Part shown: positions 17,370-25,086 of the stretch, one piece after another | How the letters are laid out: each line of letters begins with the position of its first letter | Numbering within the stretch: the stretch's first letter is position 1 | Assembly: GCF_000828635.1 (NCBI RefSeq) | Contig: NZ_AP012547.1 | Location: forward strand, 248,001 to 312,000 | Direction of reading: 5' to 3' | Length of the DNA stretch: 64,000 nt | Source: Sulfuritalea hydrogenivorans sk43H | Lineage (GTDB): Bacteria > Pseudomonadota > Gammaproteobacteria > Burkholderiales > Rhodocyclaceae | Notes under the pieces: model-generated | Database searches by the model: none | What the model saw: only the letters and a program-made list of their open reading frames with translations | Told to the model about the DNA's origin: nothing | Made by a program: the position numbers and the translations under genes

Positions 17370-18653
17370 ATGAAAATCCATATCAAGAACGGTCGCCTGA
17401 TCGACCCGGCGAGCAAGACCGACAAGGCGCTCGACCTGTTCATCGCTGCCGGTCGCATAGTCGGCGTTGGCGCCGCGCCGGCCGGATTCGAGGCCAACAG
17501 CGTGCTCGATGCGACGGGGTGCATCGTCTGTCCGGGGCTGATCGATCTGGCTGCAAGGCTGCGCGAACCGGGCTTTGAATACCGCGCCACGCTTGAATCC
17601 GAAATGGCCGCCGCGGCTGCCGGCGGCGTGACTCGACTGGCCTGCCCGCCGGATACCGATCCGGTGCTGGACGAGCCGGGGCTGGTGGAAATGCTGACGC
17701 ACCGGGCGCGCTTGCCCGAGTTTGCCCACGTCCATCCGGTGGGCGCCCTCACCGTGCAACTCGAAGGCAAGGCGCTGACCGAAATGGCGGAGCTGGCCGA
17801 AGCCGGCTGTGTCGCATTCGGCCAGGCCAATCGCGCGATCGTCGATACGCAGGTGCTGCTGCGCGCCATGATGTACGCGGCGACTTTCGACTTCCCGGTC
17901 TGGTTGCAGGCGCAGGACCCCTTCCTGGCTCGCAAGGGCGTCGCCCACGACGGCGAAGTTGCGGCGCGCCTCGGGCTGGCCGGCATTCCGGTGGCGGCGG
18001 AAACCATCGCCCTGGCGACCATATTGCATCTGGCGCGCGAGACCGGCGCGCGGGTGCACGTGACCCGCATTTCGTCGGCTGCCGGCGTCGACATGATCGT
18101 CGCCGCGCGCGCCGCCGGCATCGCGGTGACCTGCGACGTGGCGATCCATCACCTGCACCTCTGCGAGATGGACATCGGCTTCTTCAACGCCCACGCCCGG
18201 CTCGATCCGCCGCTGCGCTCCACGGGCGATCGCGATGCCTTGCGCGCAGGCCTGGCCTCGGGCGCGATCAACGCGCTGTGTTCCGACCACACGCCGGTCG
18301 ATGACGACGGCAAGCAGATGCCCTTCGACGAAGCCGAAGTCGGTGCCACCGGACTCGAACTGCTGCTGCCGCTGACCCTCAAGTGGGCGCAGGAAATGAA
18401 GCTGCCGCTGCTGACGGCGCTGGCCCGCGTTACCTCCGATCCGGCGCGCATTCTCGGCGTCAAGGCCGGCAATCTGGCGCCGGGCGCCGCCGCCGACATC
18501 TGCGTGTTCGATCCGGCGGCCGGGTTCAAGGCCAGTCGCGAAAATCTTCGCAGCCAGGGCAAGAACACGCCCTTCCTCGGCCAGGAGTTTTCCGGTCGCG
18601 TGCGCTATACCCTGATCGACGGCCACCTGGCTTTCGACGGCACGCTGGGCTGA
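17370..18653 (+). CDS. pyrX: Dihydroorotase-like protein lacking catalytic His pair (PyrC'/PyrX)
   Basis: 427 residues of the amidohydrolase fold. Active dihydroorotases carry H-x-H after GLIDL for zinc binding; here it reads GLIDLAARLREPG, so both histidines are replaced by Ala and Arg-side residues and zinc cannot bind there. NALCSDHTPVD is kept. In Pseudomonas and relatives such inactive homologues are structural partners required for ATCase holoenzyme. A separate active pyrC is expected elsewhere in the genome. The ATG at 17370 directly follows the leader hairpin. A 239-bp inverted-repeat element begins at the stop codon. Confidence 0.88.
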   Translation: MKIHIKNGRLIDPASKTDKALDLFIAAGRIVGVGAAPAGFEANSVLDATGCIVCPGLIDLAARLREPGFEYRATLESEMAAAAAGGVTRLACPPDTDPVLDEPGLVEMLTHRARLPEFAHVHPVGALTVQLEGKALTEMAELAEAGCVAFGQANRAIVDTQVLLRAMMYAATFDFPVWLQAQDPFLARKGVAHDGEVAARLGLAGIPVAAETIALATILHLARETGARVHVTRISSAAGVDMIVAARAAGIAVTCDVAIHHLHLCEMDIGFFNAHARLDPPLRSTGDRDALRAGLASGAINALCSDHTPVDDDGKQMPFDEAEVGATGLELLLPLTLKWAQEMKLPLLTALARVTSDPARILGVKAGNLAPGAAADICVFDPAAGFKASRENLRSQGKNTPFLGQEFSGRVRYTLIDGHLAFDGTLG

Positions 18654-18891
18654 GAGCTTGTGAATAAATCTACTGCGCGCGCCGGATCGGGGTTTGGGCG
18701 GTGCTCTTCCACGGCCCGCTTTGCACAGCGGGCCGGCTGCGGCGGCGCAAAGCATGCTTTGCGAAACCCCGCCTCGCCCTCATGTACAGAGACGTACATT
18801 CCGGTAGCTGCGCTCCGGCCGCACCCCGCTGCGGCCACGCGGCTACGCCCCGAAGGAAGTCCCCTTGGGGGACGATTTCTTCACAAGCTCT
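18653..18891. repeat. Inverted-repeat-bounded, hairpin-rich intergenic element
   Basis: The ends are 18-bp inverted repeats with one mismatch (AGAGCTTGTGAATAAATC at 18653 and its complement ending 18891). Inside are several hairpins: GGCCCGCT, ttgcac, AGCGGGCC (18713-18734); CGCAAAGC, AT, GCTTTGCG (18746-18763); and a GTAC-flanked pair near 18783-18796. No coding sequence is credible. The section 18708-18769 is related, with paired base changes, to the complement of 21955-22021. It may be a MITE-like element or a structured RNA; it also covers the whole spacer after pyrC'. Confidence 0.65.
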
Positions 18892-18912
18892 GAGTTCCCA
18901 CGCGCGGCCTAC

Positions 18913-20049
18913 CTAGCGATAGCGCTCCGGCAGCACTTGGGGCGCGATCACCTGTTGCGTGGCGTGCTCGATGCTGTGCAGCATGGCCATTTCACGCGGC
19001 GCGACCAGCAGGATCGCGGTAGCTCCGCGTTTGGCCTTGTCCAGATGCGCGATCCGGCGCACATGGGATGCGGCGTCGCAGGGCATGTCGTAGCTGATGA
19101 CGTGGGTCAGGCGCGTGGCATCGAGTCCTTCGACCGCCAGATCGGTGCCGACCACGATGTCGATCGCTCCGTTCCTGAAGCGATCGAACGCCTGCGTGCG
19201 TTGCTTGCGCGGCGAGTCGGCGCCGAGTGCTTCCGCCGCATAGCCGCGCGCTCGCAGCTTTTCGGTCAGCTTCAGGGCGGTGGCTTTGCCGCGAACGAAC
19301 ACGACAGCCGCGTCGAAACCCGGCTCCACTTCGAAAATGCGCGTCAATGCATTGAGCTTCGCCGCGCTGTCCACCTGCCAGTAGCGCAGCCGGGCCGGAG
19401 GGGCCACCGCCGATTTTTCCGTTCCCCTTACCTTCACGGGCTTGCGCAAGCGTCGCTGCACGAGTTGGCGCAGGCGCACGGGCAGGGTTCCGGAGAAGAT
19501 CGCGATCTGGCTTCGGGCGTCGGTGTGATCGAGAAGCCGCTCGATATCGTCGATGAAGCCTTCGCGCAGCATCGCATCGGCTTCGTCGAGCACCAGGCGC
19601 CCGATCCCGTCGAGGCTCAGGGAACTGTTATCGACATGATGCGCGACCCGGCGCGGCGTGCCCACCACCACATGGGTTCCGCGCTTCAACTGGCGCAACT
19701 GGATCGACGAGCTCTGGTGATAGATCGGCAGCACATGAAAGTTCGGGAGATATTTTCCGTAGTCCTGAAAGACCTCCGCGACATGCAGCGAGGTTTCGTC
19801 TGAGGGCGTCAGTACCAGCACCTGGGGTTGCCCACGGTCGATATCCAGGGTTTCCAGCAGCGGCAGCACGAAGGCCATGGTCCGCCCGGTGCCGGTGTCG
19901 GCATGGGCGAGCAGGTCACGGCCGGCCAGCAGCGACGGAATGCACGCGACCTGGAGATGCGACGGTATGTCGTGGCCGGATTCCTTCAGCCTTCGCATCA
20001 GCGGGGCGGAGAATTCAAATTGATCGAATCGTTCAATGCGGGATGTCAT
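18913..20049 (-). CDS. Degenerate DEAD-box RNA helicase-like protein, probably inactive as an ATPase
   Basis: 378 residues with both RecA-like domains of a DEAD-box helicase, but several catalytic motifs are altered. Walker A is TGTGRT instead of TGTGKT (codon CGG), motif Ia PTREL is PSDET, motif III SAT is SGT, motif V ARGLD is VEGLD, and motif VI HRIGRTGR is RRIAHLDK, removing the arginine finger. LDEADAML is intact. The frame is full length without stops, and there is no C-terminal extension, so it looks maintained rather than decayed. It might bind RNA without unwinding it. It is the last gene before the yggU block on the same strand. Confidence 0.8.
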   Translation of the reverse strand: MTSRIERFDQFEFSAPLMRRLKESGHDIPSHLQVACIPSLLAGRDLLAHADTGTGRTMAFVLPLLETLDIDRGQPQVLVLTPSDETSLHVAEVFQDYGKYLPNFHVLPIYHQSSSIQLRQLKRGTHVVVGTPRRVAHHVDNSSLSLDGIGRLVLDEADAMLREGFIDDIERLLDHTDARSQIAIFSGTLPVRLRQLVQRRLRKPVKVRGTEKSAVAPPARLRYWQVDSAAKLNALTRIFEVEPGFDAAVVFVRGKATALKLTEKLRARGYAAEALGADSPRKQRTQAFDRFRNGAIDIVVGTDLAVEGLDATRLTHVISYDMPCDAASHVRRIAHLDKAKRGATAILLVAPREMAMLHSIEHATQQVIAPQVLPERYR

Positions 20050-20064
20050 GCCGGGAACGCCGAA

Positions 20065-20358
20065 TCAGTGATGAATCGGGAATGCCCCGGCGACCGATGT
20101 CCGGTCGACACCGCATACGCGCACCCGCTTGGCGCGGGACGACTCGCCGCTGACCAGGCTGACCGCCGCCCTGGCGACACCCAGCCGATCGGCGAGAAAC
20201 GCGATCAGGCAGGCATTGGCCTTGCCATCCACCGGCGGCGCGGCGAGCCGGATTTTCAGTGCTTCGCCGTGGAGTCCAACCGCTTCGGTTTTTTTCGCGC
20301 CGGGCTGGATGTGCAAGCGCAGCGTCACGCCCTGATCGTCGGCGGTCAGCCAGGTCAT
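20065..20358 (-). CDS. yggU: DUF167 family protein YggU
   Basis: 97 residues of the small DUF167/UPF0235 family, whose signature is present: LRLHIQPGAKKTEAVGLHGE and APPVDGKANACLIAFLA. Function is unknown. It is found with yggT, proC and yggS in many proteobacteria, as here. Its ATG follows immediately after hairpin C of a structured leader that fills the gap from yggT. Confidence 0.9.
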   Translation of the reverse strand: MTWLTADDQGVTLRLHIQPGAKKTEAVGLHGEALKIRLAAPPVDGKANACLIAFLADRLGVARAAVSLVSGESSRAKRVRVCGVDRTSVAGAFPIHH

Positions 20359-20445
20359 GATCTGCCGCCGGGCCGCCCCAAGGCAGATCCGTCAAAAGCT
20401 TGCGAGCGCAGCGAACCGCGATCACCCCTTCTCATGGAGAAGGGG
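20359..20445 (-). promoter_or_regulatory. Structured leader element, copy 3
   Basis: Read on the minus strand: hairpin A CCCCTTCTC, cat, GAGAAGGGG (20425-20445); linker TGATCGCGGTTC; a less regular B region (GCTGCGCTCGCAAGC); hairpin C GATCTGCC, loop TTGGGGCGGCCCGGC, GGCAGATC (20359-20389), a perfect 8-bp stem. The ATG of yggU abuts the last stem base. The stem has no sequence in common with copies 1 and 2 beyond two or three bases, but the 15-base loop is identical. Confidence 0.75.
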
Positions 20446-20461
20446 CTGGGGGTTAAGTCGT

Positions 20462-21040
20462 TCATTGCACGAGCATCATCGGCAGCACGCCGTTGCGCAG
20501 GCTGGCGACGACGAACAGGGCGATTTGCAGCACCAGCAGCAGCGCCAGCGGCGAGAGGTCCACGCCGCCCACCGGCGGTATGACCCGGCGGAAGGGCCGC
20601 AGCAACGGCCGCGTCAGCGTGTTGAACACATCGGCCAGCGGTGCATGGGGGTTCACCCAGGAAAACACCGCCGACACCAGCACGGCGCCCATCACCAGAT
20701 ACAGGCTGATTTTCGCCACCTCCAGCAGCGCCAGCAGGGCAACCACGAGAGTCGGCGCTGGCGACACGGCGAGCAGTACCCCGGAAAAGCCCAGCGCGAT
20801 GCCCTGATAGGCCACCTGCCACAGCCAGGCCAGCAGCAGGCTCGCCATGTCCAGGCCGAACAGGCCGGGAACCATGCGGCGCAGCGGACGCACCATCCAG
20901 TCGGTGACGGCCACGATGAACTGCCCGAGCGGATTGCGGAATGGCGTGCGCGCCCATTGCATGGCGAACCGCACCAGCAGCGCCAGCGTCAGGAAGCCGC
21001 AAACGGTGTCGAGGACAAACAGGACTATCTGCGCCAGCAT
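20462..21040 (-). CDS. yggT: YggT family membrane protein
   Basis: 192 residues with two YggT repeats, each a pair of membrane segments with the R-x-x-x-P pattern: NPLGQFIVAVTDWMVRPLRR in the first half and NTLTRPLLRPFRRVIPPVGG in the second. Role unclear; homologues influence osmotic stress resistance and plastid/cell division factors. Its start overlaps the proC stop by one base (TGATG), so the two are translationally coupled. A 22-bp repeat copy lies inside the gene, read as AVSPAPT. Confidence 0.88.
   Translation of the reverse strand: MLAQIVLFVLDTVCGFLTLALLVRFAMQWARTPFRNPLGQFIVAVTDWMVRPLRRMVPGLFGLDMASLLLAWLWQVAYQGIALGFSGVLLAVSPAPTLVVALLALLEVAKISLYLVMGAVLVSAVFSWVNPHAPLADVFNTLTRPLLRPFRRVIPPVGGVDLSPLALLLVLQIALFVVASLRNGVLPMMLVQ
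20751..20772 (+). repeat. Dispersed 22-bp repeat, copy 4
   Basis: Full consensus match (variable pair AC), embedded in yggT, where the opposite strand encodes VSPAPT. The same peptide arises from the copy at 39649. Confidence 0.7.
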
Positions 21041-21852
21041 CAGTCTTTACCCAGCATGTCGCCGAGTTCCCGGCCGCGCGCTTCGGCGGCAAGGATGCCT
21101 TGCTCGATGGCGCCGGCAATGTCGTTGGCGCCGAAGGACAGCAGCGCTGCCTCGGTGGTGCCGCCCTTGGAGGTGACGCGCTCGCGCAAGGTCGAGATCG
21201 ACTCGCTGCTCTGCTCCGCCAGCCGGGCGGCGCCGAGAAAGGTTTCAACCGCCAGTTGGCGTGCGCTGCCCGGAGCAAAACCCAGATTGAGCGCGGCGGC
21301 CTCCATGGCTTCGAGAAAATAGAACACATAGGCCGGCCCGCTGCCGGAAACGGCGGTGACGGCATCCATTTTCGTTTCGTCATCGATCCATACCGTGCTG
21401 CCGACCGCCTTGAGAATCCTTTCCGCCGCGGTGCGTCCCTCCAGGTCCACGCTCGGGTCGGCGCACAGGCCGGTAATGCCGGCGCCGATCAGGGCCGGCG
21501 TGTTGGGCATGGTACGCACCACTTTGCGGTAATTGCCCAGCCAGCGCGAAATGTCGGCCATGCGCAGGCCGGCAGCGATGCTCACCACCAGTTGGTCGGT
21601 GAGCTTGCCGCGAATCGGGGCGACGGCTTCCCTGAGTTGCTGCGGCTTCACGGCGAGAATCAGGATCTCGCAGTTGAGCGCCGCGGCATCGACCGCGGCC
21701 GCGCAGCGCACGCCGAAGGTTTCGGCAAGCCTGTCGCGGGATTCCTGGAACGGCTCCACCACTTGTATGGCGGCAGCGGAAAAGCCCTGCTTGCGCAGGC
21801 CGCCGATCAGGGCCACGGCCATGTTGCCGCCGCCGATGAAGGTGATTTTCAT
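21040..21852 (-). CDS. proC: Pyrroline-5-carboxylate reductase
   Basis: 270 residues. It catalyses the final NAD(P)H-dependent step of proline synthesis. The Rossmann motif FIGGGNMAVALIGGL opens the protein, RTMPNTPALIGAG is the P5C-site loop, and GSGPAYVFYFLEAM plus SKGGTTEAAL are the C-terminal family signatures. The ATG at 21852 fits the family N terminus and lies six bases after a leader hairpin. It precedes yggT with a one-base overlap. Confidence 0.95.
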   Translation of the reverse strand: MKITFIGGGNMAVALIGGLRKQGFSAAAIQVVEPFQESRDRLAETFGVRCAAAVDAAALNCEILILAVKPQQLREAVAPIRGKLTDQLVVSIAAGLRMADISRWLGNYRKVVRTMPNTPALIGAGITGLCADPSVDLEGRTAAERILKAVGSTVWIDDETKMDAVTAVSGSGPAYVFYFLEAMEAAALNLGFAPGSARQLAVETFLGAARLAEQSSESISTLRERVTSKGGTTEAALLSFGANDIAGAIEQGILAAEARGRELGDMLGKD

Positions 21853-21858
21853 GTCGAT

Positions 21859-21949
21859 GTCGTCTCCGCGGGGCCGCCCCAAGGAGACGACCAGCCAATG
21901 AATCGGAGCAAGCGCAGCTTGCGAACCGTAGTCATCCCCTTCCTTGGGG
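21859..21949 (-). promoter_or_regulatory. Structured leader element, copy 4
   Basis: On the minus strand: a short hairpin A (CCCC/GGGG near 21936-21949), linker TGACTACGGTTC, hairpin B GCAAGC, tgc, GCTTGC (21908-21922), TCCG, then hairpin C GTCGTCTCC, loop TTGGGGCGGCCCCGC, GGAGACGAC (21859-21891), a perfect 9-bp stem. The loop differs from the other copies by one base. The proC ATG is six bases further on. Confidence 0.75.
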
Positions 21950-21954
21950 CGAAG

Positions 21955-22021
21955 GCAGGGTTTCGCGGAGCACTGCTCCGTGCTGCCGCAGCCGGCTGGC
22001 TGTGCAAAGCCAGCCGTGGGA
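21955..22021. repeat. Second hairpin-rich repeat related to 18708-18769
   Basis: Two hairpins: CGGAGCA, c, TGCTCCG (21966-21980) and GGCTGGCT, gtgcaa, AGCCAGCC (21994-22015). The complement aligns with the element at 18708-18769, with shared flanks (CTTCC..ACGG, CCGGCTGCGGC, GCGAAACCC). Stem bases that differ do so in pairs, so the structure is conserved better than the sequence. It lies between yggS and proC. Confidence 0.6.
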
Positions 22022-22044
22022 AGGGGGTTGGGGGGTAGGTCATA

Positions 22045-22731
22045 TCAATTCCGTTGTCCGAAGATTGCCGTGCCGACGCGCACGATGGTGGCGCCCTCCA
22101 TTATCGCCGCTTCCAGATCGTGGCTCATGCCCATCGACAGGGTATCGAGCTCGATGTCCAGCGCATCGCGCAGCCGGCGCAGGACGGCGAACGGCTCGCG
22201 CTGCCGCGCCGGATCGTCACTGGGCTCGGGAATGGCCATCAGGCCGCGCAGCCTGAGTCGCGGCAAGGCGGCTATCGCATGCGCCAGCGCGGGAACTTCC
22301 GCTGGCGAACAGCCGCCTTTCGACGCCTCGCCGGAGACATTCACCTGCAGGCATATCTGTAGCGGTGCCCTGTCCGGCGGGCGCTGCGCGGAGAGCCGTT
22401 CGGCGATCTTGAGGCGATCCACCGAGTGCACCCAGGCGAAGTTTTCCGCCACCGGCCGTGTCTTGTTGCTTTGCAGCGGCCCGATGAAATGCCATTCCAG
22501 GCCCGGTTCGGCATCCAGGCCGGCCAGTTCCGCTTTCTTGTCGATGGCTTCCTGCACGTAGTTCTCGCCAAATGCGCGCTGCCCCGCGACGGCGGCTTCC
22601 CTCACGCTGGCGGCGGGCCAGGTCTTGGAAACGGCCAGCAATCGCACCGCTTCCAGCGGCCGACCGGCGGCGATGCAGGCAGCGGCAATGCGTGCACGCA
22701 CAGCTTGCAAGTTGGCGGCGATTGTTGTCAT
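22045..22731 (-). CDS. yggS: YggS-family pyridoxal phosphate homeostasis protein
   Basis: 228 residues of the PLP-binding alanine-racemase-like fold. The PLP lysine is in LLAVSKTW, and FGENYVQEA, HFIGPLQSNKT and SMGMSHDLEAAIMEGATIVR are the family signatures. It is a cytosolic PLP carrier affecting vitamin B6 and amino acid pools. It is divergent from pilT across 46 bp, and heads the yggS-proC-yggT-yggU block. Confidence 0.94.
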   Translation of the reverse strand: MTTIAANLQAVRARIAAACIAAGRPLEAVRLLAVSKTWPAASVREAAVAGQRAFGENYVQEAIDKKAELAGLDAEPGLEWHFIGPLQSNKTRPVAENFAWVHSVDRLKIAERLSAQRPPDRAPLQICLQVNVSGEASKGGCSPAEVPALAHAIAALPRLRLRGLMAIPEPSDDPARQREPFAVLRRLRDALDIELDTLSMGMSHDLEAAIMEGATIVRVGTAIFGQRN

Positions 22732-22777
22732 ATAGCGTTTTCAAAGTATATCGCACCCCCTCTACAGGAAAGCGCTC

Positions 22778-23821
22778 ATGGACATCACCGAACTGCTCAC
22801 CTTCGTCGTCAAGAACAAGGCGTCCGATTTGCATCTGTCCTCAGGCATGCCGCCGATGATCCGCGTCCATGGCGACGTACGGCGCATCAACCTGCCGGCC
22901 ATGGAGCACAAGGATGTGCATGCCATGATCTATGACATCATGAACGACGGGCAACGAAAGTCCTACGAGGAAAATCTCGAGTGCGACTTTTCGTTCGCGG
23001 TGCCGAACCTGGCGCGCTTCCGCGTCAATGCCTTTGTCCAGAACCGCGGCGCGGCGGCGGTGATGCGGACCATTCCGTCGAAAATCCTTTCGCTGGAGGA
23101 ACTCAAGGCGCCGAAAATCTTTGAAGAACTGGCCGACTATCCGCGCGGCCTGGTGCTGGTGACGGGGCCGACCGGTTCGGGAAAGTCGACCACGCTGGCC
23201 GCGATGGTCAATCACAAGAACGAGAGCGAATACGGCCACATCCTCACCGTCGAGGACCCGATCGAATTCGTGCACGAATCCAAGAAGTGCCTGATCAACC
23301 AGCGCGAGGTCGGTCCGCATACCCTGTCCTTCAACAACGCCCTGCGCTCGGCCTTGCGCGAAGACCCGGACGTGATCCTGGTCGGCGAAATGCGCGACCT
23401 GGAAACCATCCGCCTCGCCATGTCCGGCGCCGAAACCGGCCACCTGGTGTTCGGCACGCTGCACACTTCGTCGGCGGCGAAAACCATCGACCGGATCATC
23501 GACGTCTTCCCCGCCGCGGAAAAGGAAATGATCCGCGCCATGCTGTCGGAATCGCTGCGGGCGGTGATCTCGCAGACCCTGTGCAAGACCATGGACGGCA
23601 CCGGCCGCGTTGCTGCGCACGAGATCATGGTCGGCACGCCGGCCATCCGCAACCTGATTCGCGAGGCCAAGGTGGCGCAGATGTATTCGGCGATCCAGAC
23701 CGGCCAGCAGTTCGGCATGCAGACGCTGGACCAGAACCTGCAGGACCTGGTGAAGAGAAAGGTCATCGCTCCGAGCGAGGCGCGCGCCAAGGCCGCCAAC
23801 AAAGACAACTTCCCCGGCTAA
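22778..23821 (+). CDS. pilT: Type IV pilus retraction ATPase PilT
   Basis: 347 residues, the usual PilT size. A hexameric cytoplasmic motor that disassembles type IV pili for twitching and DNA uptake. Walker A GPTGSGKST (~130), the Asp box TVEDPIEFVHE, Walker B ILVGEMRD, the His box and the retraction-specific AIRNLIREAK are all present. The last codons and stop lie inside a long hairpin. pilU follows on the same strand. Confidence 0.96.
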   Translation: MDITELLTFVVKNKASDLHLSSGMPPMIRVHGDVRRINLPAMEHKDVHAMIYDIMNDGQRKSYEENLECDFSFAVPNLARFRVNAFVQNRGAAAVMRTIPSKILSLEELKAPKIFEELADYPRGLVLVTGPTGSGKSTTLAAMVNHKNESEYGHILTVEDPIEFVHESKKCLINQREVGPHTLSFNNALRSALREDPDVILVGEMRDLETIRLAMSGAETGHLVFGTLHTSSAAKTIDRIIDVFPAAEKEMIRAMLSESLRAVISQTLCKTMDGTGRVAAHEIMVGTPAIRNLIREAKVAQMYSAIQTGQQFGMQTLDQNLQDLVKRKVIAPSEARAKAANKDNFPG

Positions 23822-23840
23822 AGCCGGGGAGGTTGTCTTT
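23801..23840 (+). terminator. Long hairpin spanning the pilT stop codon
   Basis: Arms AAAGACAAC-T-TCCCCGGC (23801-23818) and GCCGGGGA-G-GTTGTCTTT (23823-23840) pair over 17 bp plus a T-G wobble, and the loop is the TAA stop plus one base. The tail is only moderately U-rich, so it may be a weak terminator or an mRNA 3'-end stabiliser between pilT and pilU. Confidence 0.6.
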
Positions 23841-23870
23841 GTGGCAAATTAGACGCCCGCCCCCTCCCGG

Positions 23871-23920
23871 CCTCCCCCTCGCGGGGGAGGTGACCAAGTT
23901 AGTTCGCCGCAGCGCGGCTC
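23871..23920 (+). repeat. Truncated leader element (hairpins A and B only)
   Basis: Hairpin A CCTCCCCC, tcgc, GGGGGAGG (23871-23890); linker TGACCAAGTTAGTTC; hairpin B GCCGC, agc, GCGGC (23906-23918). Hairpin C with the 15-base loop is absent; pilU instead starts after AGGTAGAAA. It shows the A-B part can exist without C. Confidence 0.55.
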
Positions 23921-23942
23921 AATATTGAAGTCGAGGTAGAAA

Positions 23943-25079
23943 ATGGAACGCGATGAAGGCCTGAAGTTCATGTACCAGCTTCTGACGATGATGATGCAGA
24001 AGAAGGGCTCCGACTTGTTCATTACCTCCGGCTTCCCGCCGGCGATGAAGATCGACGGCAAGATGACGCCGGCGACCACCCAGCCCTTGTCGTCGCAGCA
24101 CACGCAGGAGCTGGCGCGCGCGATCATGAACGACAAGCAGGCCGCCGAGTTCGAGGCGACCAAGGAATGCAACTTCGCGATCTCCCCCGCCAGTATCGGC
24201 CGCTTCCGCGTCAATGCCTTCGTCCAGCAGGGCCGCGTCGGCATGATCCTGCGCACCATCAACGTGGCGATTCCGGAAATGGAAGACCTCAAGCTGCCGC
24301 CGGTACTCAAGGACGTGGTGATGACCAAGCGCGGCCTGGTGTTGTTCGTCGGCGGCACGGGTTCCGGCAAGTCGACCTCGTTGGCGGCCATGATCGGCTA
24401 TCGCAACCAGAACAGTTACGGCCACATCATCACCATCGAAGACCCGGTCGAATATGTTCACGACCATCGCAATTGCGTGATTACCCAGCGCGAGGTCGGC
24501 GTCGATACCGACTCATGGGAAATCGCGCTGAAGAACACCCTGCGCCAGGCGCCCGACGTCATCCTGATCGGTGAAATCCGCGACCGGGAAGTGATGGAGC
24601 ACGCCATCGCCTTTGCCGAAACCGGCCATCTGGCGATGGGCACGCTGCACGCCAACAACGCCAACCAGGCGATCGATCGCATCATCAACTTCTTCCCGGA
24701 AGAGCGTCGGCCGCAGCTGTTGATGGATCTCTCGCTCAACCTCAAGGCCATCGTCTCGCAGCGCCTGATCCCTGTGAAGGAAGGCAAGGGCCGCGCGGCG
24801 GCGGTGGAGATATTGCTCAATTCCCCGCTGATTGCCGACCTGATCTTCAAGGGCGAAATTCACGAGGTCAAGGAGATCATGAAGAAGTCCAGGGAACTCG
24901 GCATGAAGACCTTCGACATGGCGCTCTTCGACCTCTTCGAGGAAGGTCGCATCAGTTACGACGATGCCCTGCGTTTTGCCGATTCGATGAACGAAGTGCG
25001 GCTCATGATCAAGCTGCACAGCAAGCAGTCGCAGGAGATGGATCGCAACAGCGGCATCCAGCACCTCGACATCGTCTAG
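23943..25079 (+). CDS. pilU: Type IV pilus accessory retraction ATPase PilU
   Basis: 378 residues. A PilT paralogue with Walker A GGTGSGKST, ITIEDPVEYVHDH and ILIGEIRDREVMEHA. PilU works with PilT to increase retraction force. It ends with the extended C terminus typical of PilU and lacks the PilT AIRNLIRE motif. The start ATG has GAGGTAGAAA upstream. It converges on the chemoreceptor gene with 7 bp between stops. Confidence 0.94.
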   Translation: MERDEGLKFMYQLLTMMMQKKGSDLFITSGFPPAMKIDGKMTPATTQPLSSQHTQELARAIMNDKQAAEFEATKECNFAISPASIGRFRVNAFVQQGRVGMILRTINVAIPEMEDLKLPPVLKDVVMTKRGLVLFVGGTGSGKSTSLAAMIGYRNQNSYGHIITIEDPVEYVHDHRNCVITQREVGVDTDSWEIALKNTLRQAPDVILIGEIRDREVMEHAIAFAETGHLAMGTLHANNANQAIDRIINFFPEERRPQLLMDLSLNLKAIVSQRLIPVKEGKGRAAAVEILLNSPLIADLIFKGEIHEVKEIMKKSRELGMKTFDMALFDLFEEGRISYDDALRFADSMNEVRLMIKLHSKQSQEMDRNSGIQHLDIV

Positions 25080-25086
25080 AACCGCT

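Noticed and set aside
20359-21949. Treating the leader hairpins as plain rho-independent terminators
   Set aside because: Hairpin C is followed by ATG and coding sequence, not by a T run, and the loop is conserved, which terminators do not need.
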